Origin: Clostridiales bacterium
GTDB lineage: Bacteria > Bacillota > Clostridia > Mahellales > Mahellaceae
Reading direction: 5' to 3'
Assembly: GCA_030156435.1 (NCBI GenBank)
Contig: JASGMM010000009.1
Coordinates: 1-40,447 of the forward strand
Length of the DNA: 40,447 nt
The notes beneath the pieces were generated by a model that was not told the origin of the DNA, did no database searches, and saw nothing but the letters and a program-made list of their open reading frames with translations. Within the stretch, counting starts at the first letter, position 1, and each line of letters opens with the position of its first letter. A program made the position numbers and the translations under genes. Shown here in pieces: positions 8,882 through 17,369 of this stretch.

Positions 8882-9582
8882 CGAAACAGGTAAAATCCAA
8901 GAAGCGCGTTGCTGAGCATGGCGAGGTTTTTACAGCCGAACGCGAGGTTAAAGCCATGTGCGACTTGGTGAAACAGGAAACTGAAAGAATTGACTCACGA
9001 TTTTTGGAGCCTGCCTGCGGTAATGGAAACTTCCTTGCAGAAATACTTTCAAGGAAACTGGCTGTTGTGAGGAAAAAATATAAAAAAAGCCCTTATGATT
9101 GGGAACGCAATTCACTTCTGGCGCTGGGCAGCTTATATGGAGTGGATTTACTGATCGACAACTGCATCGAATGTAGGCAGCGGCTATTTGAAATGTGGGA
9201 TAAGGAATATAAGGCTATATGTAAAAAAGAGTGCAATGATGACACCCGCGAGGCCGCCAAGTTTATTCTTTCCCGTAACATCGTTTGCGGCAATGCGCTG
9301 ACACTCAAATGTGTCGATGAAAATGGAAAGGATACGAATGAACCCATTGTTTTTTCCGAATGGACTTTTCCGTTTAACAATGCTCTGATGCAGCGCAGCG
9401 ATTATACCTTTGCCGAACTGCTGGCTACTGAAGAGGAAAGGCCTAAACGTAAAAAGAAAAAAGACGAGCCTGAGCAAATATCACTCATGCTCGATGAAGA
9501 TATAAGAGAGGCGCCCTCGGATGAAGGAGTGTTCCTGAAGAAATGCATATCACATTATAGGAGGATACAGGAAAATGGCTGA
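8878..9582 (+). CDS. Methyltransferase-like protein with SAM motif but no catalytic NPPY
   Basis: A 234-residue protein. RFLEPACGNGNFLAEIL at about 41-57 is an N6-adenine methyltransferase motif I (SAM binding), preceded by a GEVFTAEREVKAM region that mirrors GEVFTPPDVV-like starts in M subunits. YGVDLLIDN and NIVCGNALT fit the next two Rossmann strands. Where D/NPPY should follow there is only IVFSEWTFP, and the C-terminus is a lysine-rich, acidic linker (PKRKKKKDEPEQ). So it looks able to bind SAM but not to transfer the methyl group. Its start and stop overlap both neighbours. I infer a non-catalytic partner of the following methyltransferase, comparable in logic to paired active/inactive methyltransferases. 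Alternatively it is a truncated duplicate. Confidence 0.7.
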   Translation: MTKQVKSKKRVAEHGEVFTAEREVKAMCDLVKQETERIDSRFLEPACGNGNFLAEILSRKLAVVRKKYKKSPYDWERNSLLALGSLYGVDLLIDNCIECRQRLFEMWDKEYKAICKKECNDDTREAAKFILSRNIVCGNALTLKCVDENGKDTNEPIVFSEWTFPFNNALMQRSDYTFAELLATEEERPKRKKKKDEPEQISLMLDEDIREAPSDEGVFLKKCISHYRRIQENG

Positions 9583-11140
9583 TACAGGATTATTTAATAA
9601 TGTATACAATCCGGACGTGCTGTCCTGCCTTGCAAATCTCTCAAACGATGAGGTTTTTACTCCGCCGGACGTAGTAAACGATATGCTTGATATGTTGCCG
9701 CAGGAACTCTTTCAAAACCCGGATACCACCTTTCTTGATCCCGCCTGCAAAACCGGTGTTTTTCTCAGGGAAATTGCCAAAAGGCTTATCAAAGGACTGG
9801 AGCCGCAGTTCCCGGACTTACAGGAGCGTATAGACCACATCTTCCATAAGCAGCTCTTTGGTATTGCAATTACGGAACTGACAGGTTTTTTATCCCGTCG
9901 GAGCGTTTATTGTTCGAAGTTCCCAAACACTGAATTCTCGGTATCGCTTTTTGATGATGAACAAGGTAATATTCGGTTTAGAAGAATTAAGCATACTTGG
10001 CGTGACGGAAAGTGTGTTTATTGCGGTGCATCTCAAAGCCAATACGATCGTAGCGACGATTTGGAGACGCACGCCTACGAATGGATACATACTAATAAGC
10101 CAGAGGAGATTTTTAATATGAAGTTTGATGTGATTATTAGCAACCCGCCTTATCAGTTGAATGATGGTGGTGGAACAGGATCTAGTGCTATACCCCTCTA
10201 TCATTACTTTGTTGAAAAAAGTATACAATTAAATCCCCGTTATTTAACAATGATAATACCATCACGCTGGTTTACAGGCGGTAAAGGATTGGACGATTTT
10301 CGAAGTAAAATGCTTAATGATGAGAGAATTAGAGAAATACATGATTTTATAAATGCAGGAGATTGTTTCCCTGGGGTTGCAATAGAAGGTGGAGTCTGCT
10401 ATTTTTTGTGGGATCGGGATAATAAAGGATTATGCAAAGTGGTTTCTTATGCAAATAATGAAATAGTTGCCGTTTCCGAACGACCACTTTTAGAAGAAGG
10501 TACCGATGTATTTATAAGATACAATGAAGTGATTTCAATTATAAGAAAAGTAAAATCACATAAAGAAAAAAGTTTTTCTCAAATAGTAAGCACAAGAAAC
10601 CCATATGGAATTAATAGTGCGGACTTTAAAAAAATGAAATCTCAAAATAGCAATCAATGCTACTCTGTATTAGGCATTGAAAACAATAAAAGAGTAATAA
10701 AGCATTTACCTTATAGCATTGTTCAAAGAAACTTTGATGAAATTAAACAATACAGACTCTTCATTTCTAAAGCAGATGGAGCTGCAGGACAGATTGGTTA
10801 TCCTATTCCAGCGCGAATCATAGGAAAGCCAGTAGTAGCAAAACCCAATATGGTATGTACAGAGACATTTTTACGTGTTGGGCCTTTCAGTACAGAAGAA
10901 GAAACTAATAATGTTAGAGATTATATGCAAACCAAATTTTTTCGTCTATTAGTAGGTGCTAGAAAAAACAAAAATATGACTCGGAGTACATACTCATTTG
11001 TTCCGATTCAAGACTTCTCAAAACCTTGGACAGACGACGAACTATATGCTAAATATGGCTTAACTCAAGAAGAAATAGACTTCATCGAATCAATGATTAA
11101 ACCGATGGACTTAGATGGAGGTGACGATAATGGCAACTGA
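9575..11140 (+). CDS. N6-adenine DNA methyltransferase (Eco57I/TaqI-like) with AT-rich specificity half
   Basis: A 521-residue DNA methyltransferase. Motif I is TFLDPACKTGVFL (about 48-60) and the catalytic motif IV is ISNPPYQLN (about 188-196), both typical of gamma-class N6-adenine enzymes. An insert between them has a CVYC pair. The region after motif IV contains IIPSRWFTGGKGLDDFR (motif VI-VIII area), then a long variable target-recognition part and a final acidic helix. It starts 8 bp inside the preceding gene and ends 11 bp inside the next. From about 9890 to 11110 the DNA is clearly more AT-rich than the first 300 bp and than the neighbouring genes, suggesting that the catalytic/recognition half was exchanged. 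It would protect host DNA from the nuclease-helicase encoded next. Confidence 0.88.
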   Translation: MADTGLFNNVYNPDVLSCLANLSNDEVFTPPDVVNDMLDMLPQELFQNPDTTFLDPACKTGVFLREIAKRLIKGLEPQFPDLQERIDHIFHKQLFGIAITELTGFLSRRSVYCSKFPNTEFSVSLFDDEQGNIRFRRIKHTWRDGKCVYCGASQSQYDRSDDLETHAYEWIHTNKPEEIFNMKFDVIISNPPYQLNDGGGTGSSAIPLYHYFVEKSIQLNPRYLTMIIPSRWFTGGKGLDDFRSKMLNDERIREIHDFINAGDCFPGVAIEGGVCYFLWDRDNKGLCKVVSYANNEIVAVSERPLLEEGTDVFIRYNEVISIIRKVKSHKEKSFSQIVSTRNPYGINSADFKKMKSQNSNQCYSVLGIENNKRVIKHLPYSIVQRNFDEIKQYRLFISKADGAAGQIGYPIPARIIGKPVVAKPNMVCTETFLRVGPFSTEEETNNVRDYMQTKFFRLLVGARKNKNMTRSTYSFVPIQDFSKPWTDDELYAKYGLTQEEIDFIESMIKPMDLDGGDDNGN

Positions 11141-14051
11141 ATTCTTTATTCAACGGCCTGCGATCACACCAACCATCTATGTGTATGAACTCATTGGCGT
11201 GGCCTCTCACAAGGGGTACATAAAAATCGGATATACTGAACGGGATGCGGCTACCCGCATCAAGGAGCAGCTGCACACTGCTGCTGTTCCTTTTAAAATC
11301 CTCTATCAAGAGAGCGCCATGAGGGAGGATGGCTCTGTCTTTACTGATAAGGATATACATCGAATCTTAGAGCGACGAGGCTTCAGACAGCTCAATGCAG
11401 TCGCTGACGATAACGAGTGGTACAACTGCACCCTAAATGATGTCAAGGCGGCTATTGTTGAGCTTAAAACCGGAAAAATCACTGCCGACAGCCGGACAGC
11501 TGCATTCCGTATGCGTCCGGAGCAGCAGGCGGCTGTAAAACGCACGGTCGAGTACTTTACCAAGGCCAAATACGACGAGCCGGACAGAGCGCCGAAATTT
11601 CTTTGGAATGCCAAAATGCGTTTTGGCAAAACCTTTGCAGCCTATCAGCTTGCAAAAAAGATGGGCTTTAAACGCGTGCTGGTGCTTACCTTTAAGCCCG
11701 CTGTCGAATCCGCATGGCGAGATGATTTGCTTTCTCATATTGATTTCGAAGGCTGGCAGTTTGTTTCCAATAAGGATGCGCACAACAATAACGTTAATAT
11801 CGATCAGGCCTACGCAAAGTGTGATAAAAAGAAGCCTATCGTCGTTTTTGGTTCCTTTCAAGACTTGTTGGGTACCAATGAGAATGGTGGCATAAAAGCT
11901 AAGAATGAATTTATCCATGCGGAAAACTGGGACTTGGTTATTTTTGATGAGTATCACTTTGGCGCATGGCGAGAAAATGCCAAAAAGCTCTTTGAGAATC
12001 CCGATGAGGAAGAAATAGTCGACTTTGATATAGAGAAGTACAAGAAGGACGAGGCTGATAACGCCTATAACGAAACCTTCCTTCCCATCACTGCCGGTTA
12101 TTATTTGTACCTTTCCGGCACACCTTTCCGCGCCATTAATAGCGGCGAATTTATAGAGGATCAGATCTATAACTGGACATATTCTGACGAGCAACGTGCA
12201 AAGGAAAGCTGGAAAGGCCCTGGCAATCCCTATTTATCGTTGCCGAGAATGGTCATGCTCACTTACCGGATACCTGATAGCATTCGCCAGATTGCCATGC
12301 AAGGCGAGTTTAACGAGTTCGACTTAAATGTATTCTTTTCTGCCAAGGGTAAAGGCAAAGATGCGCGGTTTGTTTACGAGAATGAAGTGCAGAAATGGCT
12401 TGATCTGATTCGTGGTTCTTATCTTCCATCCAATGTTGATGATATGAAGCTCGGGCAGGACAAGCGTCCTCCGATGCCTTTCTCCGATACACGACTTTTG
12501 AATGTTCTGAATCACACAATTTGGTTTTTACCAAATGTGGCATCCTGCCAGGCTATGTATAACCTGATGATGCAAAAGCAGAACGGGTATTATAACCAGA
12601 AATATAAAATTATCGTTTGCGCTGGAACAGAAGCCGGCATAGGCTTGGATGCCCTCTATCCTGTTCTTCACGCTATGGGAAATCCATTGGAGACATACAC
12701 CATCACCCTCACCTGTGGCAAGCTAACTACGGGTGTTACCGTAAAGCCGTGGACAGGCATATTCATGCTGCGTAACCTTAAGAGCCCAGAGACCTATTTC
12801 CAAGCAGCATTTCGTGTCCAATCTCCGTGGGTAGTTAAAGATGAAGAAGGTAAAGACCTGATTATGAAAGAAGAATGCTATGTCTTTGACTTTGCTTTGG
12901 ACAGGGCGCTGCGACAGATAGCTGACTACTCTTGCCGTTTGAATGTTGATGAAAGCAATCCCGAAAAGAAGGTAGCAGAGTTCATTAATTTCCTGCCGGT
13001 GTTGGCCTATGACGGCAGCACCATGCGGCAGATTAATGCGCAGGACATTCTCGACATCGCAATGGCTGGAACTTCTGCTACTCTGCTTGCAAAGCGCTGG
13101 GAATCTGCGCTACTGGTTAATGTTGATAATGACACTCTGCAACGCCTAATGAATAACAAAGAAGCTCTCGACGCTCTTATGAGCATAGAAGGTTTCCGCT
13201 CGTTGAATCAAGATATTCAGACTATTATCAACAAGTCAGAAGCGGTAAAGAAAGCCAAGAAAGAATCCGAGAAGATGACTCCGAAGGAGAAAAAGGAAAT
13301 CTCAGAAGAGGAAAAGGAATATAAGTCTCTTCGGAAGCAGATTCAGGAAAAGCTCATCAAGTTTGCTACCCGTATTCCGATATTTATGTATCTCACTGAT
13401 TATCGCGAGCGGTCACTCAGAGATGTTATAACTCAGCTTGAGCCGGGATTGTTTAAAAAGGTAACGGGCTTAAACGTAAAGGATTTTGAACTTCTTTGCA
13501 GCCTTGGGGTATTTAATGCAAGCCTGATGAACGATGCCATTTTCAAGTTCAAGCGTTACGAAGACAGCAGCCTTTCCTATACCGGTATCGACAAGCACGA
13601 AGGTAAGGATGTCGGTGGCTGGGATACCGTCATCAAACGCGAAGAATATGATAGACTGTTTTACAATCAACAGGCTACAATGGAATCCATAAACTCGGCG
13701 TTCGAAGAAGCAATTGAAAAAGATGTTAAGCCCGTTGCAGATGTGCCAAAGCCTGATCCAAAACCATCTGCTACAACATATGTTACGGGGCAGTTTGGAA
13801 TTAAGCCTCCGCTGTCGAAAGCAGCCGAGCATAAGAAACCTTATAGCACAAGCACGCAAGCCGATGAGGAAATGGAAGAGTTTGTTATACCGGAGATTTC
13901 GGAAGGCGATGCGGTTAAGCATAAGAGCTTCGGTGATGGTATAGTTACAAAACTCGATAAAGCTGGGAAACACATTCGTGTGAAGTTTGCAGTTGGGGAA
14001 AAACTCTTCTTATTCCCAGATGCTTTCAAGCAGGGTTACTTGAAGTTGTAA
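11130..14051 (+). CDS. GIY-YIG nuclease / SF2 helicase fusion (restriction subunit) with Tudor-like tail
   Basis: A 973-residue protein starting MATEFFIQRP at 11130 with GGAGGTGACGATA; an upstream in-frame ATG (11115) lacks a ribosome site. Residues 17-100 form a T5orf172-style GIY-YIG nuclease: YVYEL, GYIKIGYT, TRIKEQ, IHRIL and a closing NEWYNC. Residues 128-600 are an SF2 translocase: Walker A-like AKMRFGKT at 161-168, DEYH at 273-276, SGTPFRA at 329-335 and a later TTGVTVKPW segment with an FQAAFRVQSP motif VI-like run. A lysine-rich linker (about 690-720) and a helical domain follow. The last 55 residues (GDAVKHKSFGDGIVTKL...GEKLFLFPDAF) resemble the small Tudor/CarD-like tail of UvrD/PcrA-type helicases. 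It probably cleaves unmethylated DNA after translocation, with the two upstream proteins giving modification and specificity. Confidence 0.82.
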   Translation: MATEFFIQRPAITPTIYVYELIGVASHKGYIKIGYTERDAATRIKEQLHTAAVPFKILYQESAMREDGSVFTDKDIHRILERRGFRQLNAVADDNEWYNCTLNDVKAAIVELKTGKITADSRTAAFRMRPEQQAAVKRTVEYFTKAKYDEPDRAPKFLWNAKMRFGKTFAAYQLAKKMGFKRVLVLTFKPAVESAWRDDLLSHIDFEGWQFVSNKDAHNNNVNIDQAYAKCDKKKPIVVFGSFQDLLGTNENGGIKAKNEFIHAENWDLVIFDEYHFGAWRENAKKLFENPDEEEIVDFDIEKYKKDEADNAYNETFLPITAGYYLYLSGTPFRAINSGEFIEDQIYNWTYSDEQRAKESWKGPGNPYLSLPRMVMLTYRIPDSIRQIAMQGEFNEFDLNVFFSAKGKGKDARFVYENEVQKWLDLIRGSYLPSNVDDMKLGQDKRPPMPFSDTRLLNVLNHTIWFLPNVASCQAMYNLMMQKQNGYYNQKYKIIVCAGTEAGIGLDALYPVLHAMGNPLETYTITLTCGKLTTGVTVKPWTGIFMLRNLKSPETYFQAAFRVQSPWVVKDEEGKDLIMKEECYVFDFALDRALRQIADYSCRLNVDESNPEKKVAEFINFLPVLAYDGSTMRQINAQDILDIAMAGTSATLLAKRWESALLVNVDNDTLQRLMNNKEALDALMSIEGFRSLNQDIQTIINKSEAVKKAKKESEKMTPKEKKEISEEEKEYKSLRKQIQEKLIKFATRIPIFMYLTDYRERSLRDVITQLEPGLFKKVTGLNVKDFELLCSLGVFNASLMNDAIFKFKRYEDSSLSYTGIDKHEGKDVGGWDTVIKREEYDRLFYNQQATMESINSAFEEAIEKDVKPVADVPKPDPKPSATTYVTGQFGIKPPLSKAAEHKKPYSTSTQADEEMEEFVIPEISEGDAVKHKSFGDGIVTKLDKAGKHIRVKFAVGEKLFLFPDAFKQGYLKL

Positions 14052-14105
14052 CAGACTTCTATGTGTAAGCAATACTGTCGGACGTATAATATTACTTATC
14101 AACGA

Positions 14106-14147
14106 GAAAGACTGCGCTAAAGGTTTTATCCTTCAGTGCAGTCCTTT
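14106..14147 (+). terminator. Terminator of the restriction-modification operon
   Basis: GAAAG-ACTGCGCTAAAGG pairs with CCTTCAGTGCAGT-CCTTTC around a short TTTTAT loop, with one G-T pair and one mismatch, followed by TTTGCTG. It lies 55 bp past the helicase stop. A weaker ATTTAC/GTAAAT hairpin at 14182-14201 followed by TTTTG on the minus strand may end the pyrophosphatase transcript. Confidence 0.6.
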
Positions 14148-14243
14148 CTTTGCTGTCTCCGCTTGAAGAGTGCCGGTCAAAATTTACTTGTTTTCGTAAA
14201 TCCCTATGACTAACTCTCTTTTATAGGAGGCTTTATTCAAACT

Positions 14244-16343
14244 TCAAAACAACGATATCTGCAATATAAATGCCGCAAATACAACCGATACCATAGACAG
14301 CAACTTTATCAGTATATTAATTGACGGACCGGATGTATCCTTAAACGGATCACCCACAGTATCTCCGACCACAGCCGCCTTATGGCTGTCAGACCCCTTG
14401 CCACCGTATTCGCCGCTTTCGATATATTTCTTGGCATTATCCCATGCGCCGCCCGAATTGGCCATCATAACCGCCAGTATAAATCCACTGACTGTAGCGC
14501 CGGCAAGCATACCGGCTACACCGTTTATACCGAGCAAAAATCCTATCAGGAGAGGAGCTGTGATAGCCGTTAAGGCAGGCGCTATCATTTCCTTTTGGGC
14601 GTTGCGCGTGCATATATCGACGCACCGCGCGTAATCGGGTTCGGCTTTGCCCTCCATAAGCCCTCTTATCTCCTTAAACTGACGACGTACTTCCATAACT
14701 ATGCTTTGTGCTGCTCTGCCGACAGCACTCATGGTCATGGACGAGAACAGAAACGGTAACATGCCGCCCACAAACAGTCCCACAAGCGTAGGCGGATTGA
14801 GTATCGATATATCCAGCTTAAAGTCCAATCCCTGGGTCTGCACTATACGCGCAACTTCATCGGTAAACGACGCTATCAGGGCCAGAGCTGTCAGAGCTGC
14901 CGAGCCTATGGCAAATCCCTTGCCAGTAGCGGCTGTAGTATTGCCGAGTGAATCCAACGCATCGGTGCGACGGCGAACCTCGGGATCCTGATGAGACATT
15001 TCGGCTATACCGCCGGCATTATCGGCCACCGGACCATAAGCATCGGTAGCAAGCGTTATGCCCAATGTGCTGAGCATGCCTACTGCCGCTATAGCCACAC
15101 CGTACAAGCCCATATTGAAATCCTTTGCGCCGCCTGCCAAAAAGTAACTGGCCAATACCGCCGCGCCCACTACTATAACAGGCACAGATGTGGAACGCAT
15201 GCCCAGCGATAGACCCCCTATAATGACAGTAGCCGGACCGGTAGTGGATGTGCCCGCCAAATCACGCGTCGGCTTATATGAATCGGACGTAAAGTATTCT
15301 GTAGAGTATCCTATTATGACGCCGGCCAACAGGCCGCTCAATATGGCGAAATAGACGCCTATGTGCTCCATGCCCAGCACCTGCCACACCAAGAAAAACG
15401 ATATGACAGCTATAAGCGCTGCGCTTATGTAGGTACCCCGACGCAATGCAGCGAGCAATACGCTCTGCTTTGCGTCCTCTTCGGCATGAACGAAAAACGT
15501 ACCTATTATCGACGCTATAACACCGATAGCAGCCATTGTCATAGGTATACTGACACCGTCGACGCCAAGCCCTGCCGCCACCGCCAGCGCGCTGGTCGAT
15601 ACGATAGATCCCACGTACGATTCGTACAGGTCAGCGCCCATACCGGCCACATCGCCGACATTATCGCCGACATTATCGGCTATGACGGCCGGGTTGCGCG
15701 GGTCATCTTCGGGAATTCCGGCTTCCACCTTGCCTACAAGGTCAGCGCCGACATCCGCCGCCTTGGTGTATATGCCACCGCCCACCCTGGCAAATAGCGC
15801 CATCGAGCTGGCACCCATGCCGAATGTCAGCATAGCGCTGGTGACATTCTGTATGCGGACAGCCGCATCCAAATCCCTATAAACCCACGTTAAGAAATAA
15901 TACCAAAAACTTAAATCTAAAAGGCCGAGACCAACCACCACCATGCCCATAACGGTACCGGCCGAAAAAGCTACTCGCAAACCTGCATTAAGGCTCTGCT
16001 TTGCAGCGTTGGTTGTTCTGGCATTGGCGTTAGTGGCCATCTTCATGCCGAGGAACCCCGACAAGCCCGAAAAGAAACCGCCTGTCAAAAAGGCAAATGG
16101 AACGAATATAGTCAAGAAACCGCTGAGTGCCAGTATGAGCAATACCACGAACATGACAGCGAAAAATATGGCCACGCCCGTATACTGCCGCTTAAGATAA
16201 GCATTGGCGCCCTCTCTGACAGCCCGCGCTATGCGTTGCATATCCTCGGTACCCTCGCCGTGTTTCATTACCGTATAAGCCATATAAGCCGCAAACAGCA
16301 AGGCCAGGATAGAACCGATAGGGGCTAACAACAAAAGATCCAC
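14244..16343 (-). CDS. hppA: Membrane-bound ion-translocating pyrophosphatase
   Basis: A 699-residue polytopic protein with about 15-16 hydrophobic segments. It hydrolyses pyrophosphate to pump H+ or Na+ across the cytoplasmic membrane. The substrate signature DVGADLVGKVEAGIPEDD, followed by NPAVIADNVGDNVGD, is intact, as are the second acidic site (DAYGPVADNAGGIAEM) and the C-terminal DTVGDPFKDTSGPS. In GNTTAATGKG the position that is Lys in K+-independent enzymes is Ala, which indicates the K+-stimulated subfamily. Whether it pumps Na+ or H+ cannot be decided by eye. The start is GTG (16341-16343) eight bases after GGAGG. It is transcribed alone, downstream of the split Rad50 operon. Confidence 0.95.
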   Translation of the reverse strand: MDLLLLAPIGSILALLFAAYMAYTVMKHGEGTEDMQRIARAVREGANAYLKRQYTGVAIFFAVMFVVLLILALSGFLTIFVPFAFLTGGFFSGLSGFLGMKMATNANARTTNAAKQSLNAGLRVAFSAGTVMGMVVVGLGLLDLSFWYYFLTWVYRDLDAAVRIQNVTSAMLTFGMGASSMALFARVGGGIYTKAADVGADLVGKVEAGIPEDDPRNPAVIADNVGDNVGDVAGMGADLYESYVGSIVSTSALAVAAGLGVDGVSIPMTMAAIGVIASIIGTFFVHAEEDAKQSVLLAALRRGTYISAALIAVISFFLVWQVLGMEHIGVYFAILSGLLAGVIIGYSTEYFTSDSYKPTRDLAGTSTTGPATVIIGGLSLGMRSTSVPVIVVGAAVLASYFLAGGAKDFNMGLYGVAIAAVGMLSTLGITLATDAYGPVADNAGGIAEMSHQDPEVRRRTDALDSLGNTTAATGKGFAIGSAALTALALIASFTDEVARIVQTQGLDFKLDISILNPPTLVGLFVGGMLPFLFSSMTMSAVGRAAQSIVMEVRRQFKEIRGLMEGKAEPDYARCVDICTRNAQKEMIAPALTAITAPLLIGFLLGINGVAGMLAGATVSGFILAVMMANSGGAWDNAKKYIESGEYGGKGSDSHKAAVVGDTVGDPFKDTSGPSINILIKLLSMVSVVFAAFILQISLF

Positions 16344-16364
16344 GATAACACCTCCAAAGTATGT

Positions 16365-16392
16365 ATTTTATGAAATTGATACATTAATACAA
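16365..16392 (-). promoter_or_regulatory. Candidate promoter of hppA
   Basis: On the minus strand TTGTAT (16387-16392) and TAAAAT (16365-16370) are 16 bp apart, 22 bp before the GTG start. This gives hppA a start independent of the recA operon. Confidence 0.55.
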
Positions 16393-16429
16393 CAGTCTCT
16401 ATATATTTTAGTATTGAGCAATGGATTTA

Positions 16430-17092
16430 TCAATAGTCGGTTATAGATACTTTACTGGCGTTTTCATCATAATCTACGGTATATATACGATCGGCCACCT
16501 CGCTCAGCACACGGTTATGCGTCACCATTATCACTTGACGGCCAAACGTCCTGCTTATCTCTTTCAAGAATTCAGATACGTTGTTTATGTATTCTTCACT
16601 GACATGTTTGGCAGGCTCATCCAATACCAATGGACCGGCAATAGGCGGATTATAGGATTGGAGCATGGCTATACGTATAGCTAATGATATAATATCTACC
16701 ACTCCGCCGCCGCGCGATTCCTGTGGTCGTACCTTCATCGTATCGCCTTGATAGCTTGAAATAACATAAAACTCGGCTTCAGGACGCTTGCGCAGTTCTG
16801 AAAGCTCTATTTCAAAACGTATATCGCTTTGAAATATAAATTGCAGGCAACTGGTAACCAACCTCTCTATCTGATTTTTGGCCTGCTGCCTCGCAAAGTC
16901 TGCAGCATGATCGAGTAAAATTCTGGCCTTTTCAAGTATATCCAACTGCTTTTGCGCTTCGTCCTTTTGCTTTTGAACTTGCTGCCTCATGGCTAGCAGT
17001 TGATCGCATTTAGACTTTTCTGTCATGTAGACGTCCTGGGCTCGCCTGTATAGTTGTTTTATATCGTCAAGCTGCTGCTTATTCGCATCCAT
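16430..17092 (-). CDS. Rad50/SbcC-like ATPase, C-terminal half (signature and Walker B)
   Basis: A 220-residue protein corresponding only to the distal ATPase lobe of a Rad50/SMC-type enzyme. Residues 1-75 are a charged coiled coil. The ABC signature appears in variant form, ESRGGGVVDIISLAIRIAML. Walker B with the catalytic Glu is PLVLDEPAKHVS, and the switch histidine is VTHN. There is no Walker A, which is on the separate 17370-18824 product. Together the two would make a complete ATPase head. The ATG at 17090-17092 has GAGG 11 bases upstream; an in-frame ATG at 17101 is too close to that site. It is the last gene of the recA-recX-nuclease-ATPase series. Confidence 0.85.
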   Translation of the reverse strand: MDANKQQLDDIKQLYRRAQDVYMTEKSKCDQLLAMRQQVQKQKDEAQKQLDILEKARILLDHAADFARQQAKNQIERLVTSCLQFIFQSDIRFEIELSELRKRPEAEFYVISSYQGDTMKVRPQESRGGGVVDIISLAIRIAMLQSYNPPIAGPLVLDEPAKHVSEEYINNVSEFLKEISRTFGRQVIMVTHNRVLSEVADRIYTVDYDENASKVSITDY

Positions 17093-17105
17093 AATATGCA
17101 TTACC

Positions 17106-17354
17106 TCAATGCTTTAATAAGTCTGGCGGCAAAAGTTCTCGAGCCTGCTTTATCAACATATCTATTTCATTTTGCAGTCGCTTTATCTCATCATCTAATT
17201 GCTCGGGTTCTATACCAAGTTCCGCCAATTCTTTTATAAGCTCATCGCGCTGTTTTTGAAGTTGTTCTAATCTGGTTTCCGCCTTTACCTTCATGGTCTT
17301 GGCCCTTTCCAAATCTTCTTTCAATAACGCCAATACCCTTTCATTATCATCCAT
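17106..17354 (-). CDS. Small coiled-coil protein within the split Rad50 locus
   Basis: An 82-residue protein, almost entirely a charged heptad-like coiled coil (ERVLALLKEDLERAKTMKVK, then EQLQKQRDELIKELAEL, then DDEIKRLQNEIDMLIKQA). The ATG at 17352-17354 has an ideal GGAGGTAAAGAAAC site. It lies between the genes for the N- and C-terminal ATPase halves, 15 bp after the former and 13 bp before the latter. It has no homologue I can name. By position and structure it may supply part of the descending arm missing from the short C-terminal half, or bridge the halves. Confidence 0.8.
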   Translation of the reverse strand: MDDNERVLALLKEDLERAKTMKVKAETRLEQLQKQRDELIKELAELGIEPEQLDDEIKRLQNEIDMLIKQARELLPPDLLKH

Positions 17355-17369
17355 GTTTCTTTACCTCCA

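Noticed and set aside
11433-12194. Long minus-strand open frame (253 codons) inside the nuclease-helicase gene
   Set aside because: It is antisense to a gene with clear GIY-YIG and SF2 motifs, has no recognisable domain and no ribosome site.
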